A DNA stretch of 5,459 nt from an uncultured Clostridia bacterium (GCA_958419945.1 CATZIC010000086.1:1-5459), one strand, 5' to 3'. Positions 1-5,288 are shown, counted from the first letter of the stretch. The notes: generated by a model from the sequence alone, not told the origin. Translations and numbers: made by a program.

Positions 1-145
1 GTTTCCAAAAAAATTCCCCTTATAGTCAACCTATAGTCCGCTGCTTTTCAGCGGGTAATTCCCCTTTTGGGCGGAAAAATCGGAGCAAAGCTTTAGAATT
101 AGCCATTATTTTAACTAATTAAAGCGAAAAATCGCCTTTATTTTA
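1..145. other. Gene-free left edge with small hairpin and short direct repeat
   Basis: No gene is supported here. A perfect 6-bp stem (CCGCTG 38-43, loop CTTTT, CAGCGG 49-54) is visible, and the 10-mer AATTCCCCTT occurs at 12-21 and 57-66, on either side of that hairpin. TATAGTC is also repeated (21-27 and 32-38). There is no T-run after the stem on either strand, so a terminator is not convincing; a piece of a dispersed intergenic repeat is equally possible. The only reading frame is a 26-codon one on the minus strand (106 to 26), without a ribosome site. Confidence 0.4.
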
Positions 146-174
146 TTGATTATTTTAGTTTTTTAGTATATAAT
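146..174 (+). promoter_or_regulatory. Sigma-A promoter of the 305 lipoprotein gene
   Basis: TTGATT (146-151), a 17-bp spacer and a perfect TATAAT (169-174) make a near-consensus vegetative promoter. Transcription would begin near 181, giving a leader of about 120 nt before the ATG. The AT-rich stretch upstream (105-145) could act as an UP element. Confidence 0.65.
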
Positions 175-237
175 TAACAATACCGACTATGAACGGACGG
201 TAAACTGCGCATTTTAAGAGGCGACTACCGTTTCGTT

Positions 238-246
238 TGGTATAAT
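238..246 (+). promoter_or_regulatory. Possible second promoter, extended -10 type
   Basis: TGG followed directly by TATAAT (241-246) is an extended -10 element. No recognisable -35 lies 16-18 bp upstream. It would start transcription about 50 nt before the lipoprotein ATG, as an alternative to the promoter at 146-174. Confidence 0.35.
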
Positions 247-304
247 TATATTACCGCTGTCGACAAAAAATTACATTGCCGACGGTTATGAAAAGGAGTA
301 ATAG

Positions 305-1792
305 ATGAAAAAGTTTTTGTGTTTAGTTCTTGCCCTCGGTATGGCGCTTTGTTTGGCGGCTTGTACGGGAAATTGGACCGGCGTATCCGATTATGCCGGT
401 GAAGTTTCCTCCAACGGCGGTTTTGCCGTAGTTAAGGGCGATTACGTTTATTTTATCAACGGCGTAGAAACCAACACCGCAGATAACACTTTCGGAACCC
501 CTGTTAAGGGCGCACTCGTTCGTTGCAAAACGGCTGAGCTCGGCAACAGTGCCGCTTGCGAAGTTGTTATCCCCAAACTCGTTCTTACCAACGCAACCGA
601 AGGAAGTAACGGTTTTTATATCTACGGCGACTACGTTTATTATACTTCCCCCAGCACCGATAAAGACAAAACCGGCACCGTTCAGAACGGTTCTTTGGAA
701 TTTTTGAGAACCAAACTCGACGGCAAGGAAACGACTAAGATCACCACCGTAAACAACTTGACGGCGGCATTCAGATACGTTCAAGACGGCGACAAGGTTT
801 ACCTTGTGTTAAACACCACCGACGGTGATGGCAAAAACGTACTTAAAAGTTACGACGCCACAAAAGAAAACACCGAACTTGCAACAAGCGGAACGGTTAT
901 CAACTACGTATTTTCCGACGATTTGGCAAAAACTTACTGCTACTACGTAGAAACCGCGCGCAACGAAGTTTTGGACGAAGACGAAACCTTCCAGAACATC
1001 GTAAAATTCAACTTTAACGGCGACGAAAAGTCCACCGTTTTGGAAGGCGGCGACGGCACGCAGGGCGCAACTTTCGCTTTAATCAAAGACACCGGAAGCA
1101 CCCTTTACTATTCCAAGACCTACGTTGACACGACGGTTGCTACAACGGTAAGATATTACGCTTCCGAAGGCGGCGATTTCACCGGTGAAAAGAACCTTCT
1201 TTTAAGCGAAGCCACCACCAACGCCGCTACGATTTTTGCGGCAACTTCCTTCTACAAGGCTCCCGACTGCATCGTGTACTTTGACTCAACCAAAGGCTTC
1301 CTTCGTTACAACTACACCGAAAGAAACAATGACGCAACTTACGGCGTTACCTACCTTGTAAAGGACAAAAAAGTTCTTAGTGAGCTTTCCTCTTTGACGG
1401 TAAGTTCTTACACAAACGACTACGTTTACATGACCGATTCTTCCAACTACTATTACAGAGTAAACGTTGAAAACCTTTTGAACGGAACCTGCAAAGTCGA
1501 ACAGATCACTTACGTTTCTTTAAAGACCGCATCCACCTTCTATAAACCGGAATTTATCGGCGAATACGTTTTGGCTGCATGCGACACCACGCCTTTATAT
1601 AACTACGTTTACGCAGTTAAGATCGAGGCAGGCCTCGAAGGCGACGCTAAGGACGCTAAGATTAAAACTTACGACTTTACCGTTAAGGAAAATCTTGAGA
1701 ACTTTGTTAAGACGAGAATCGGCATCGTTACCGACACCGATAAGACCGCTTACGAAACCTATCTTAAAGATACTTTCAAAGAAGAAAAATAA
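305..1792 (+). CDS. Beta-propeller-like secreted lipoprotein (DUF5050-like repeats)
   Basis: Predicted 495-aa lipoprotein anchored on the outside of the membrane; no catalytic residues are recognised. Residues 1-20 form a lipoprotein signal: KK, a hydrophobic core, then lipobox L17-A18-A19-C20. The mature part has about eight short strand motifs of the type GDYVYF, at residues 45, 108, 162, 211, 264, 321, 371 and 419, spaced 48-63 residues apart. Several are followed by an R-x-K/N segment with DG or NG (e.g. LRTKLDGKETTKIT, 133-146). This resembles DUF5050 or WD40-like propeller blades; one seven- or eight-bladed propeller is inferred, with a lysine/glutamate-rich tail. The start is supported by AAGGAG at 293-298, six bases before the ATG. 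Codons ending in C for Tyr, Asn and Asp are frequent and GC is higher than in the right half, consistent with a resident, well-expressed gene. It stands alone between its own promoter and terminator. A solute-binding or surface-glycan role is possible but unproven. Confidence 0.85.
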   Translation: MKKFLCLVLALGMALCLAACTGNWTGVSDYAGEVSSNGGFAVVKGDYVYFINGVETNTADNTFGTPVKGALVRCKTAELGNSAACEVVIPKLVLTNATEGSNGFYIYGDYVYYTSPSTDKDKTGTVQNGSLEFLRTKLDGKETTKITTVNNLTAAFRYVQDGDKVYLVLNTTDGDGKNVLKSYDATKENTELATSGTVINYVFSDDLAKTYCYYVETARNEVLDEDETFQNIVKFNFNGDEKSTVLEGGDGTQGATFALIKDTGSTLYYSKTYVDTTVATTVRYYASEGGDFTGEKNLLLSEATTNAATIFAATSFYKAPDCIVYFDSTKGFLRYNYTERNNDATYGVTYLVKDKKVLSELSSLTVSSYTNDYVYMTDSSNYYYRVNVENLLNGTCKVEQITYVSLKTASTFYKPEFIGEYVLAACDTTPLYNYVYAVKIEAGLEGDAKDAKIKTYDFTVKENLENFVKTRIGIVTDTDKTAYETYLKDTFKEEK

Positions 1793-1807
1793 TTGACTTT
1801 TCAGTTT

Positions 1808-1844
1808 AAAAGGCAGTTACTTCGGTAACCGCCTTTTATTTTTT
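1808..1844 (+). terminator. Rho-independent terminator with UUCG tetraloop
   Basis: AAAAGGC (1808-1814) pairs with GCCTTTT (1831-1837). After one A/C mismatch, GTTAC (1816-1820) pairs with GTAAC (1825-1829), closing a TTCG loop in the very stable cUUCGg setting. The T-rich run 1834-1844 follows. It lies 15 bases after the lipoprotein stop and ends that transcript. Confidence 0.9.
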
Positions 1845-1894
1845 AACCTTTCCCCTGCCCCTTGGTGTGTGTTTGGCGCACAAAATTTTACTAT

Positions 1895-1933
1895 CCGACA
1901 CGTATTGCCATTTTATATATAATGTGATACAAT
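1895..1933 (+). promoter_or_regulatory. Promoter region of the acyltransferase gene (two overlapping candidates)
   Basis: Two registers fit, each with a 17-bp spacer. One is CCGACA (1895-1900) with TATAAT (1918-1923). The other is TTGCCA (1905-1910) with TACAAT (1928-1933), preceded by TGA as an extended -10. Either gives a short leader. That leader contains the palindrome AACCGGTT (1936-1943) and an inverted repeat CGGTTG (1939-1944) / CAACCG (1957-1962). The two cannot both be used at once, so one may be incidental. Confidence 0.55.
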
Positions 1934-1983
1934 AAAACCGGTTGACAAAATAAATGCAACCGACTTACAAAAGGAAGTGGAAT

Positions 1984-3117
1984 ATGGAGAAAGTTTTCAA
2001 AGCGCCCGCAAAAGTCAAACGAAATTCCGGTGTGGAACTTCTAAAGATAATCGCAATTCTTATGATAACGTTTGCGCATTTTCTTCCCTATTACGGGAAT
2101 TCTTCGTGGCCGAGCTATATAAGCATGAACAAAACCACGGAAAGTTTCCAAAGATTGATACTCGTGTTTTTCTTGTATTGGGGACAGCTTGGCAACGGGA
2201 TATTTATAATATGTTCCTCCTATTTTTTACTTGAAAGTAAAAAGGTAAAAGTGAACAAGGTTTTGTACATTCTTGCCGATTGTGCTTTTTTCTCGATAGC
2301 CTGGCTTATAACCTTTTTACTGTGCGGTTATGAATTTCCGACCTCTACGATAATTGCGCAAATATTTCCCGTAACGTACGCACAGTGCTGGTTTATCACC
2401 TGCTATATAGTGTTTTATCTTATACATCCGTTGCTTTCCGCCGCAGCTAATTCCCTAACCCAAAAGGGGCACGTCGCGATCGTAATACTTTCCTTTTTTA
2501 TGTACGGAGTGGTACATTTGATTTTGGGAAACAGATACTACTATAGCCACCTTCTCGGCTTTTGCGTGCTGTTTATGGCTACGGCGTATATGAAAAAATA
2601 CCTTATTGCCTTTTCAAACAGCAAAAAAGCAAATATAATCGGCGTAATTATTGGATTTGCAGGTCTTTTCTTAATGATAGTCGTAACAAATTGGTTGGGG
2701 CTGAAATTCGGAATTTCCAAAGACAGATTGGAGCGGTGGAACTTTTTTATAAATCCCCTCGTGGTGCTTTTCGGCCTTTGTTCGCTCAACCTGTTTAAAA
2801 ATTTGAATTTTGAAAGCAAATTTGTAAACACGGTGTCGTCGGCCTCTCTTCTGGTGTACGTTTTCAGCGAAAACTTTTTGTTCAGAAGAAACTTCAAGCC
2901 CCTTATGTACAAGTATATTTACGAAAACTTCGGCTACGACTATATCGCCCTTTGGGTGGTTTTGATAGCGTTTACGGCGTTTATAGTAAGCGTTTTAGTG
3001 TCGCTTGCGTACAAGTTTACGGTCGGCAAACTTCTTCACAAACTTTGCGATCTTATTTGTAAAATCCTGAAAAAGCCCGCGGACAAAATGCTCGATCTGT
3101 TTATGAAAATCAAATAA
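1984..3117 (+). CDS. Membrane acyltransferase, acyltransferase-3 (OafA-like) family
   Basis: Predicted 377-aa integral membrane protein that would transfer an acyl group, usually acetyl, to a cell-surface carbohydrate or related acceptor. Family marks seen: RNSGVELLKIIAILMI (13-28) followed by the conserved first-helix His32; GNGIFIICSSYFLLESK (70-86), the usual second-helix segment; CWFITCYIVFYLIHP (135-149), matching the family's W-F-I-x-x-Y block. About ten hydrophobic stretches are visible, near 17-37, 56-82, 94-115, 136-153, 163-181, 187-205, 216-235, 254-271, 282-299 and 320-343, then a basic tail with paired lysines. Length is normal for the family. The longer frame begins at 1954, but that ATG has no ribosome site; AAGGAA at 1971-1976 lies seven bases before the ATG at 1984 and fits the RNSG start better. 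No glycosyltransferase or polysaccharide operon lies next to it, so the acceptor is unknown. Only a T-run-less hairpin follows the gene. Confidence 0.85.
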   Translation: MEKVFKAPAKVKRNSGVELLKIIAILMITFAHFLPYYGNSSWPSYISMNKTTESFQRLILVFFLYWGQLGNGIFIICSSYFLLESKKVKVNKVLYILADCAFFSIAWLITFLLCGYEFPTSTIIAQIFPVTYAQCWFITCYIVFYLIHPLLSAAANSLTQKGHVAIVILSFFMYGVVHLILGNRYYYSHLLGFCVLFMATAYMKKYLIAFSNSKKANIIGVIIGFAGLFLMIVVTNWLGLKFGISKDRLERWNFFINPLVVLFGLCSLNLFKNLNFESKFVNTVSSASLLVYVFSENFLFRRNFKPLMYKYIYENFGYDYIALWVVLIAFTAFIVSVLVSLAYKFTVGKLLHKLCDLICKILKKPADKMLDLFMKIK

Positions 3118-3125
3118 CTTTATTA

Positions 3126-3142
3126 TCATTGCCTCGCAATGA
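3126..3142. repeat. Short REP-like hairpin, TCATTGC...GCAATGA
   Basis: A perfect 7-bp stem (TCATTGC 3126-3132, loop CTC, GCAATGA 3136-3142) sits just after the acyltransferase stop. Its right half, CTCGCAATGAC (3133-3143), is identical to 5350-5360 in the larger element at 5299-5360, so this looks like the same dispersed element with its middle deleted. With no T-run it is a poor terminator, though it might protect the 3' end of the acyltransferase mRNA. Confidence 0.6.
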
Positions 3143-3150
3143 CTGAGTGA

Positions 3151-3220
3151 ACGGTTAATTTTATCATTTCTATTTACATGTTGCCAAATGTATGTTATAC
3201 TTAAATTACGAAAAACTATA
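3151..3220 (+). repeat. Promoter-leader repeat, copy A
   Basis: This 70-bp stretch matches 3961-4030 without any gap at 57 of 70 positions (hand alignment, offset exactly 810). The blocks ACGGTTAATT, TTGCCAAA and TATGTTATACTTA are the most constant. The match begins just after a hairpin and fades near the ribosome site, so promoter and early leader are shared but not the gene behind. Confidence 0.75.
3173..3201 (+). promoter_or_regulatory. Promoter of the DUF4303-like gene (copy A)
   Basis: TTTACA (3173-3178), 17 bp, TATACT (3196-3201), with TGT just before the -10 as an extended element. The leader is about 35 nt, and the AGGAGAGGT ribosome site occupies 3225-3233. Confidence 0.75.
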
Positions 3221-3242
3221 GTTTAGGAGAGGTACATATTAA

Positions 3243-3830
3243 ATGACGAATTTTAGCGAAAAACTTTACTCAAAAATAAAATCGATTATGGACGATTGGT
3301 GCGAGGACGGTATTTACGCAATATCTTTCTTCGTGTATTCAAACGAGGCATACGAATGTAACGGTTACAGCAACGTATCCTCTTTTGCCATTAGTTATAA
3401 CACGGAAGAGGATTGCGAAGGCGCCGGAAAATATGACGAGGAACGCTGGAACTATGCTTTTTGGCGGCAGGACGAAGCGACTATAATTAATCCCGACGAG
3501 CCTGACGAGTTTACAGATTTACTGTTTGATTGGTATAAAGAAAATGGTATTACAAACATCGGTGAAGAGGACGATGATTGCTACGACAAAAAGGGGCGTT
3601 ACATAGGCAAAGGCCCCGTCGGGCATTACGAGCTGTTGACCGTTGTTTCCGAGGTTGCGAAGCGTTTTCAACAAGAAGGATATATCGAAAGCAAATTCGG
3701 CAAAAAACTTCCCATTTTAATTCACGGTCTTGAATATGCCTGGTATGACGTAGAAGCGACTAAAAACGCCAACATTCACGGAGAGGCGGACACATTTTTG
3801 AAAGCACTCAAAAAATTGGGAATGGTCTGA
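3243..3830 (+). CDS. Acidic cytosolic protein resembling DUF4303; candidate immunity protein
   Basis: 195-aa soluble protein with no signal or membrane segment. It is strongly acidic: 38 Asp/Glu against 20 Lys/Arg by hand count. Visible parts: an amphipathic N-terminal helix (3-20); a strand pair IYAISFFVY (24-32) and FAISYNTEED (48-57); an aromatic block ERWNYAFWRQDE (67-78); an acidic loop EEDDDCYD (108-115); a helix (128-146) ending QQEGYIESKFGKK; and PILIHGLEYAWYDVEATKNA (157-176) before a C-terminal helix. The NTEE, W-aromatic and P-I-x-I-H-x-L-E-Y pattern recalls DUF4303, a family often considered to include immunity-like proteins; this is from memory, not a search. A GGAG/GAGG ribosome site at 3226-3232 supports the start. 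It is a single-gene unit with its own promoter copy and terminator, and no toxin gene lies nearby in the window. It could equally be a housekeeping protein of unknown role. Confidence 0.75.
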   Translation: MTNFSEKLYSKIKSIMDDWCEDGIYAISFFVYSNEAYECNGYSNVSSFAISYNTEEDCEGAGKYDEERWNYAFWRQDEATIINPDEPDEFTDLLFDWYKENGITNIGEEDDDCYDKKGRYIGKGPVGHYELLTVVSEVAKRFQQEGYIESKFGKKLPILIHGLEYAWYDVEATKNANIHGEADTFLKALKKLGMV

Positions 3831-3875
3831 TTTTTGTTAAAAAATATAAAAGATTATCCCCTTTTCATATTATAA

Positions 3876-3918
3876 AAAAGCGCCCTGCAGGTTTTTTAAC
3901 CTTTTGCAGGGCGCTTTT
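3876..3918. terminator. Strong two-way terminator after the DUF4303-like gene
   Basis: A perfect 14-bp stem pairs 3876-3889 (AAAAGCGCCCTGCA) with 3905-3918 (TGCAGGGCGCTTTT). An inner stem GGTT/AACC (3890-3893 and 3898-3901) closes a TTTT loop, leaving a three-base bulge at 3902-3904. T-runs flank the stem on both strands: TTTTAT on +, and a longer TTTTTTATAAT on -. It should therefore stop transcription from either side and insulate the unit. Confidence 0.9.
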
Positions 3919-3924
3919 ATGAAG

Positions 3925-3939
3925 TGCGACTTTGTCGCA
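3925..3939. repeat. Small hairpin before promoter copy B
   Basis: TGCGAC (3925-3930), loop TTT, GTCGCA (3934-3939), followed by ATTGCG. It holds the same place relative to promoter copy B that the 3126-3142 hairpin holds relative to copy A, and may be a decayed version of the same ATTGC-type element. Confidence 0.5.
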
Positions 3940-3960
3940 TTGCGGATAATAACGAAGTGG

Positions 3961-4030
3961 ACGGTTAATTTTTTCGTTTTAATTTACAAATTGCCAAAGC
4001 TATGTTATACTTAGATTAAGATAAACGGTA
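3961..4030 (+). repeat. Promoter-leader repeat, copy B
   Basis: Ungapped match to 3151-3220 (57 of 70) and, from 3991, to 5239-5288 (41 of 50). The match to the third copy runs on through ATAAACG and TTTAGC to about 4040, so the repeat covers the transcription start and the first part of the leader. Confidence 0.75.
3983..4011 (+). promoter_or_regulatory. Promoter of the small lipoprotein gene (copy B)
   Basis: TTTACA (3983-3988), 17 bp, TATACT (4006-4011), with TGT before the -10. The leader to the ATG is about 100 nt, much longer than for copy A. A second TATAAT at 4063-4068 has only a weak -35 (TACAAA, 4040-4045) and could be a minor start. Confidence 0.7.
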
Positions 4031-4080
4031 ATTTAGCGATACAAAAGACAATTTCAATTCAATATAATAGTGGGAAAAAC

Positions 4081-4110
4081 AAACTCTTGATGAGTTTATT
4101 ATAAAGGAGG
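4081..4110 (+). promoter_or_regulatory. Leader hairpin followed by a consensus ribosome site
   Basis: AAACTC (4081-4086), loop TTGAT, GAGTTT (4092-4097) forms a small stem five bases ahead of a perfect AAAGGAGG (4103-4110). The ribosome site is six bases from the ATG at 4117, predicting strong initiation and fixing the start. The stem is weak and does not cover the ribosome site, so control by it is only a possibility. Confidence 0.5.
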
Positions 4111-4116
4111 CTGTTT

Positions 4117-4605
4117 ATGAAAAAATTGAAAGGGTTATTATCCTTATTGTCTTTGGTTTGCTGTATCGCTCTGATTTTCTCGGCTTGTACCCAAGATCCC
4201 TATAAAGATTACGAATCTTCGGGACTTGAGCCTAAAACAAAAGCGGAGGGCGTGCGTTTGGCGAATTGGGATAACGAAAATGAACTAAAGCTATTGACTT
4301 CTTATTCCGAGTACAAAGATTTTGACGTTTATTTGAATTTAGGCTACACGGAAGCGTATTTCGAACTTAATTCTTTATTGGTGTTTTTAAAAACGGGGTG
4401 CACGTCCGATAACATTAAATTTACCGACGTCTTAAAAAAGGAAGGGAAATTGTATCCCGTGGTGGAAAGCAATAAAATCGGACCGGACGACGTGGTAACT
4501 ACGGACGTTATCTACTACTTATTCTACGTGGAAGTTCCGAACAGCGGAAATTATAGCATTGGCGAGATTATAAATAAAACCCGAACAGTGAACGTAATCC
4601 ACTAA
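4117..4605 (+). CDS. Small secreted lipoprotein of unknown function
   Basis: 162-aa predicted lipoprotein; no family recognised. Residues 1-24 are a lipoprotein signal: a KKLK start, a long hydrophobic core and lipobox F21-S22-A23-C24. Phe at -3 is less usual than Leu, but S-A-C is standard. The mature chain of about 139 residues is outside the membrane and rich in Tyr and acidic residues. It alternates likely strands: FDVYLNLGY (69-77), AYFELNSLLVFL (80-91), VIYYLFYVEV (131-140) and NYSIGEII (145-152). One further cysteine, C95, is present. This suggests one compact beta-rich domain. The gene follows promoter copy B as a single-gene unit; its own terminator appears to have been split by the segment carrying the next gene. 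It is not similar by eye to the larger lipoprotein at 305. Surface binding or immunity at the membrane are open possibilities. Confidence 0.8.
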   Translation: MKKLKGLLSLLSLVCCIALIFSACTQDPYKDYESSGLEPKTKAEGVRLANWDNENELKLLTSYSEYKDFDVYLNLGYTEAYFELNSLLVFLKTGCTSDNIKFTDVLKKEGKLYPVVESNKIGPDDVVTTDVIYYLFYVEVPNSGNYSIGEIINKTRTVNVIH

Positions 4606-4618
4606 ATGAACTCTTCCA

Positions 4619-4643
4619 TATTATAAAAATAGCACACTCTTCA
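4619..4643. repeat. 25-bp direct repeat, left copy (orphan half of a terminator)
   Basis: Identical over 25 bases to 5186-5210. It contains the A-rich lead and the left arm AAAATAGCACACT of the hairpin that is complete at 5193-5234. Here the right arm is missing, so this copy cannot fold as a terminator. It lies 13 bases after the lipoprotein stop codon, where that gene's terminator would be expected. Confidence 0.9.
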
Positions 4644-4713
4644 TTTGTGAAAATAACGGGCTTATAGCGGCACTTTTTTCTTACGGCATATTTTGAACGT
4701 GGAGTTTCGTTAC

Positions 4714-4741
4714 TTGCTATTTTATATAGTTTTGTTATATT
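4714..4741 (+). promoter_or_regulatory. Promoter of the 4772 gene
   Basis: TTGCTA (4714-4719), 16 bp, TATATT (4736-4741), with TGT before the -10. It is not a copy of the A/B/C repeat. Its first 15 bases match 1905-1919, ahead of the acyltransferase gene, at 14 positions. Confidence 0.5.
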
Positions 4742-4771
4742 TTCATTACGATAACTAATTTAGAGGATAAT

Positions 4772-5164
4772 ATGTTTCACCATTTTGAAAGTAAAGAAGC
4801 AAGAAGAGCTTTTGGTGGCTCTGCATTTATTGAAATTCAATATTGTAATTTAAAACAAAATACACCAATTAAAAAAATAGTTTCCCTACGCGCAATAGAT
4901 AACTGGAAAAACGATTCTCTATATATTTATATAGATGATATTGATGACTTCTACTCTAATTATAAAGACATTTTTTGTGATGGCGCGTACAATAATTTGA
5001 AAAATGGAGAGGTTGATTTATTTGGAATAAATTATTATTCCCCAAAGCAAATAATCGAAATAATTGATAAAATCGAGAAACAAAAACCATCAGATTATGC
5101 AGTTTTGTTAGAGTGGTTAAAAAAAGGAATTAACCGCAATGGCATTTATATTTTAGGAATATAA
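4772..5164 (+). CDS. Small AT-rich protein, possible immunity protein
   Basis: 130-aa soluble protein, no signal or membrane segment, family not assigned. Visible layout: an N-terminal part with IEIQY (20-24) and IVSLRAI (36-42); a strand with an acidic cluster, LYIYIDDIDDFY (50-61); DIFCDGAYNNLKNGEVDLFGINYYS (66-90), with a Y-N-N and a G-I-N-Y-Y motif; helix PKQIIEIIDKIEKQKP (91-106); helix DYAVLLEWLKKG (108-119); and a closing strand GIYILGI (124-130). Size, alpha/beta layout and the aromatic-acidic loop recall immunity proteins of bacterial polymorphic toxin systems, an impression from memory only. An AGAGGA ribosome site (4762-4767) lies four bases before the ATG, slightly close. Codon choice is much more AT-rich than in genes 305 and 1984. 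With the flanking 25-bp repeats this points to recent acquisition. No matching toxin gene is in the window. Confidence 0.7.
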   Translation: MFHHFESKEARRAFGGSAFIEIQYCNLKQNTPIKKIVSLRAIDNWKNDSLYIYIDDIDDFYSNYKDIFCDGAYNNLKNGEVDLFGINYYSPKQIIEIIDKIEKQKPSDYAVLLEWLKKGINRNGIYILGI

Positions 5165-5185
5165 ATTTTAATTTATCGTCTAACG

Positions 5186-5210
5186 TATTATAAAAATAGC
5201 ACACTCTTCA
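5186..5210. repeat. 25-bp direct repeat, right copy
   Basis: Exact match to 4619-4643; identity stops sharply on both sides (4618 A against 5185 G; 4644 T against 5211 A). Here the sequence is the lead and left arm of a complete terminator. Confidence 0.9.
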
Positions 5211-5234
5211 AAATCGAAGATAGTGTGCTATTTT
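5193..5234. terminator. Complete two-way terminator after the 4772 gene
   Basis: A perfect 13-bp stem pairs AAAATAGCACACT (5193-5205) with AGTGTGCTATTTT (5222-5234). An inner CTTC/GAAG stem (5206-5209 and 5216-5219) encloses a six-base loop, with AT bulged at 5220-5221. TTTTGTT follows on the + strand and TTTTTATAAT on the - strand. It now serves the 4772 gene, but its left arm is duplicated at 4619-4643. Confidence 0.9.
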
Positions 5235-5238
5235 GTTA

Positions 5239-5288
5239 TTGCCAAAGCTATGTTACACTTAATTTAAAATAAACGAAAGTTTAGCAAC
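5239..5288 (+). repeat. Promoter-leader repeat, copy C
   Basis: Matches copy B (3991-4040) at 41 of 50 positions, including the 17-mer beginning TTGCCAAAGC. The -10 is TACACT (5254-5259) with TGT before it. The upstream half of the repeat, including TTTACA, is absent because the terminator ends directly beside it; the nearest -35 is TTTTGT (5231-5236, 17-bp spacer) or TTGTTA (5233-5238, 15-bp). It would drive a gene beyond the right edge, or be a remnant. Confidence 0.65.

Larger units (their letters stand above)
4644..5210. mobile_element. Probable inserted AT-rich segment bounded by 25-bp direct repeats
   Basis: The segment after the left 25-bp repeat, up to and including the right copy (567 bp), holds one small gene with its own promoter. 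Its coding part is about 28% GC (100 of 360 by hand count, 4801-5160), clearly lower than the flanking genes. Deleting it would join the left repeat to 5211 and rebuild a complete terminator. No transposase or clear terminal inverted repeats were seen, so the route of entry (recombination between terminator copies, or a passive element) is unknown. Confidence 0.45.

Noticed and set aside
26..106. 26-codon minus-strand frame starting MANSKALLRFF
   Set aside because: It has an ATG and a stop but no ribosome site, no promoter, and overlaps the hairpin and direct repeat, so it is more likely a by-product of repeat DNA.
323..784. 153-codon minus-strand frame
   Set aside because: It lies wholly inside the lipoprotein gene, which has a lipobox, ribosome site, promoter and terminator; the opposite frame has none of these.
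1866..1882. Hairpin TGTGTG/CGCACA between the first terminator and the acyltransferase promoter
   Set aside because: It is a six-pair stem including one G-T pair, followed by AAAATTTT rather than a T-run; likely chance.
1942..1971. Perfect TTGACA (1942-1947) as a -35 box
   Set aside because: A matching -10 would be TTACAA or TACAAA at 1965-1971, overlapping the ribosome site, leaving almost no leader; the promoters at 1895-1933 fit better.
1954..1983. Upstream start giving ten extra residues to the acyltransferase
   Set aside because: No ribosome site precedes it, and it falls very near the predicted transcription start; the ATG at 1984 has AAGGAA at good spacing.
2541..2912. Minus-strand and alternate plus-strand frames inside the acyltransferase gene (also 1977-2234 and 2562-2798)
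   Set aside because: They overlap a gene with clear family motifs and have no ribosome sites or recognisable domains.
4644..5185. Terminal inverted repeats that would make the insert a MITE or IS
   Set aside because: The ends of the segment show no complementary stretch beyond chance; only a five-base TAACG is shared, in direct orientation.
5179..5241. Integron attC site after the 4772 gene (GTCTAAC at 5179-5185)
   Set aside because: GTCTAAC fits RYYYAAC, but the expected partner GTTRRRY is replaced by GTTATTG, the hairpin is a perfect terminator stem with a T-run, and no equivalent core site lies at the other repeat.
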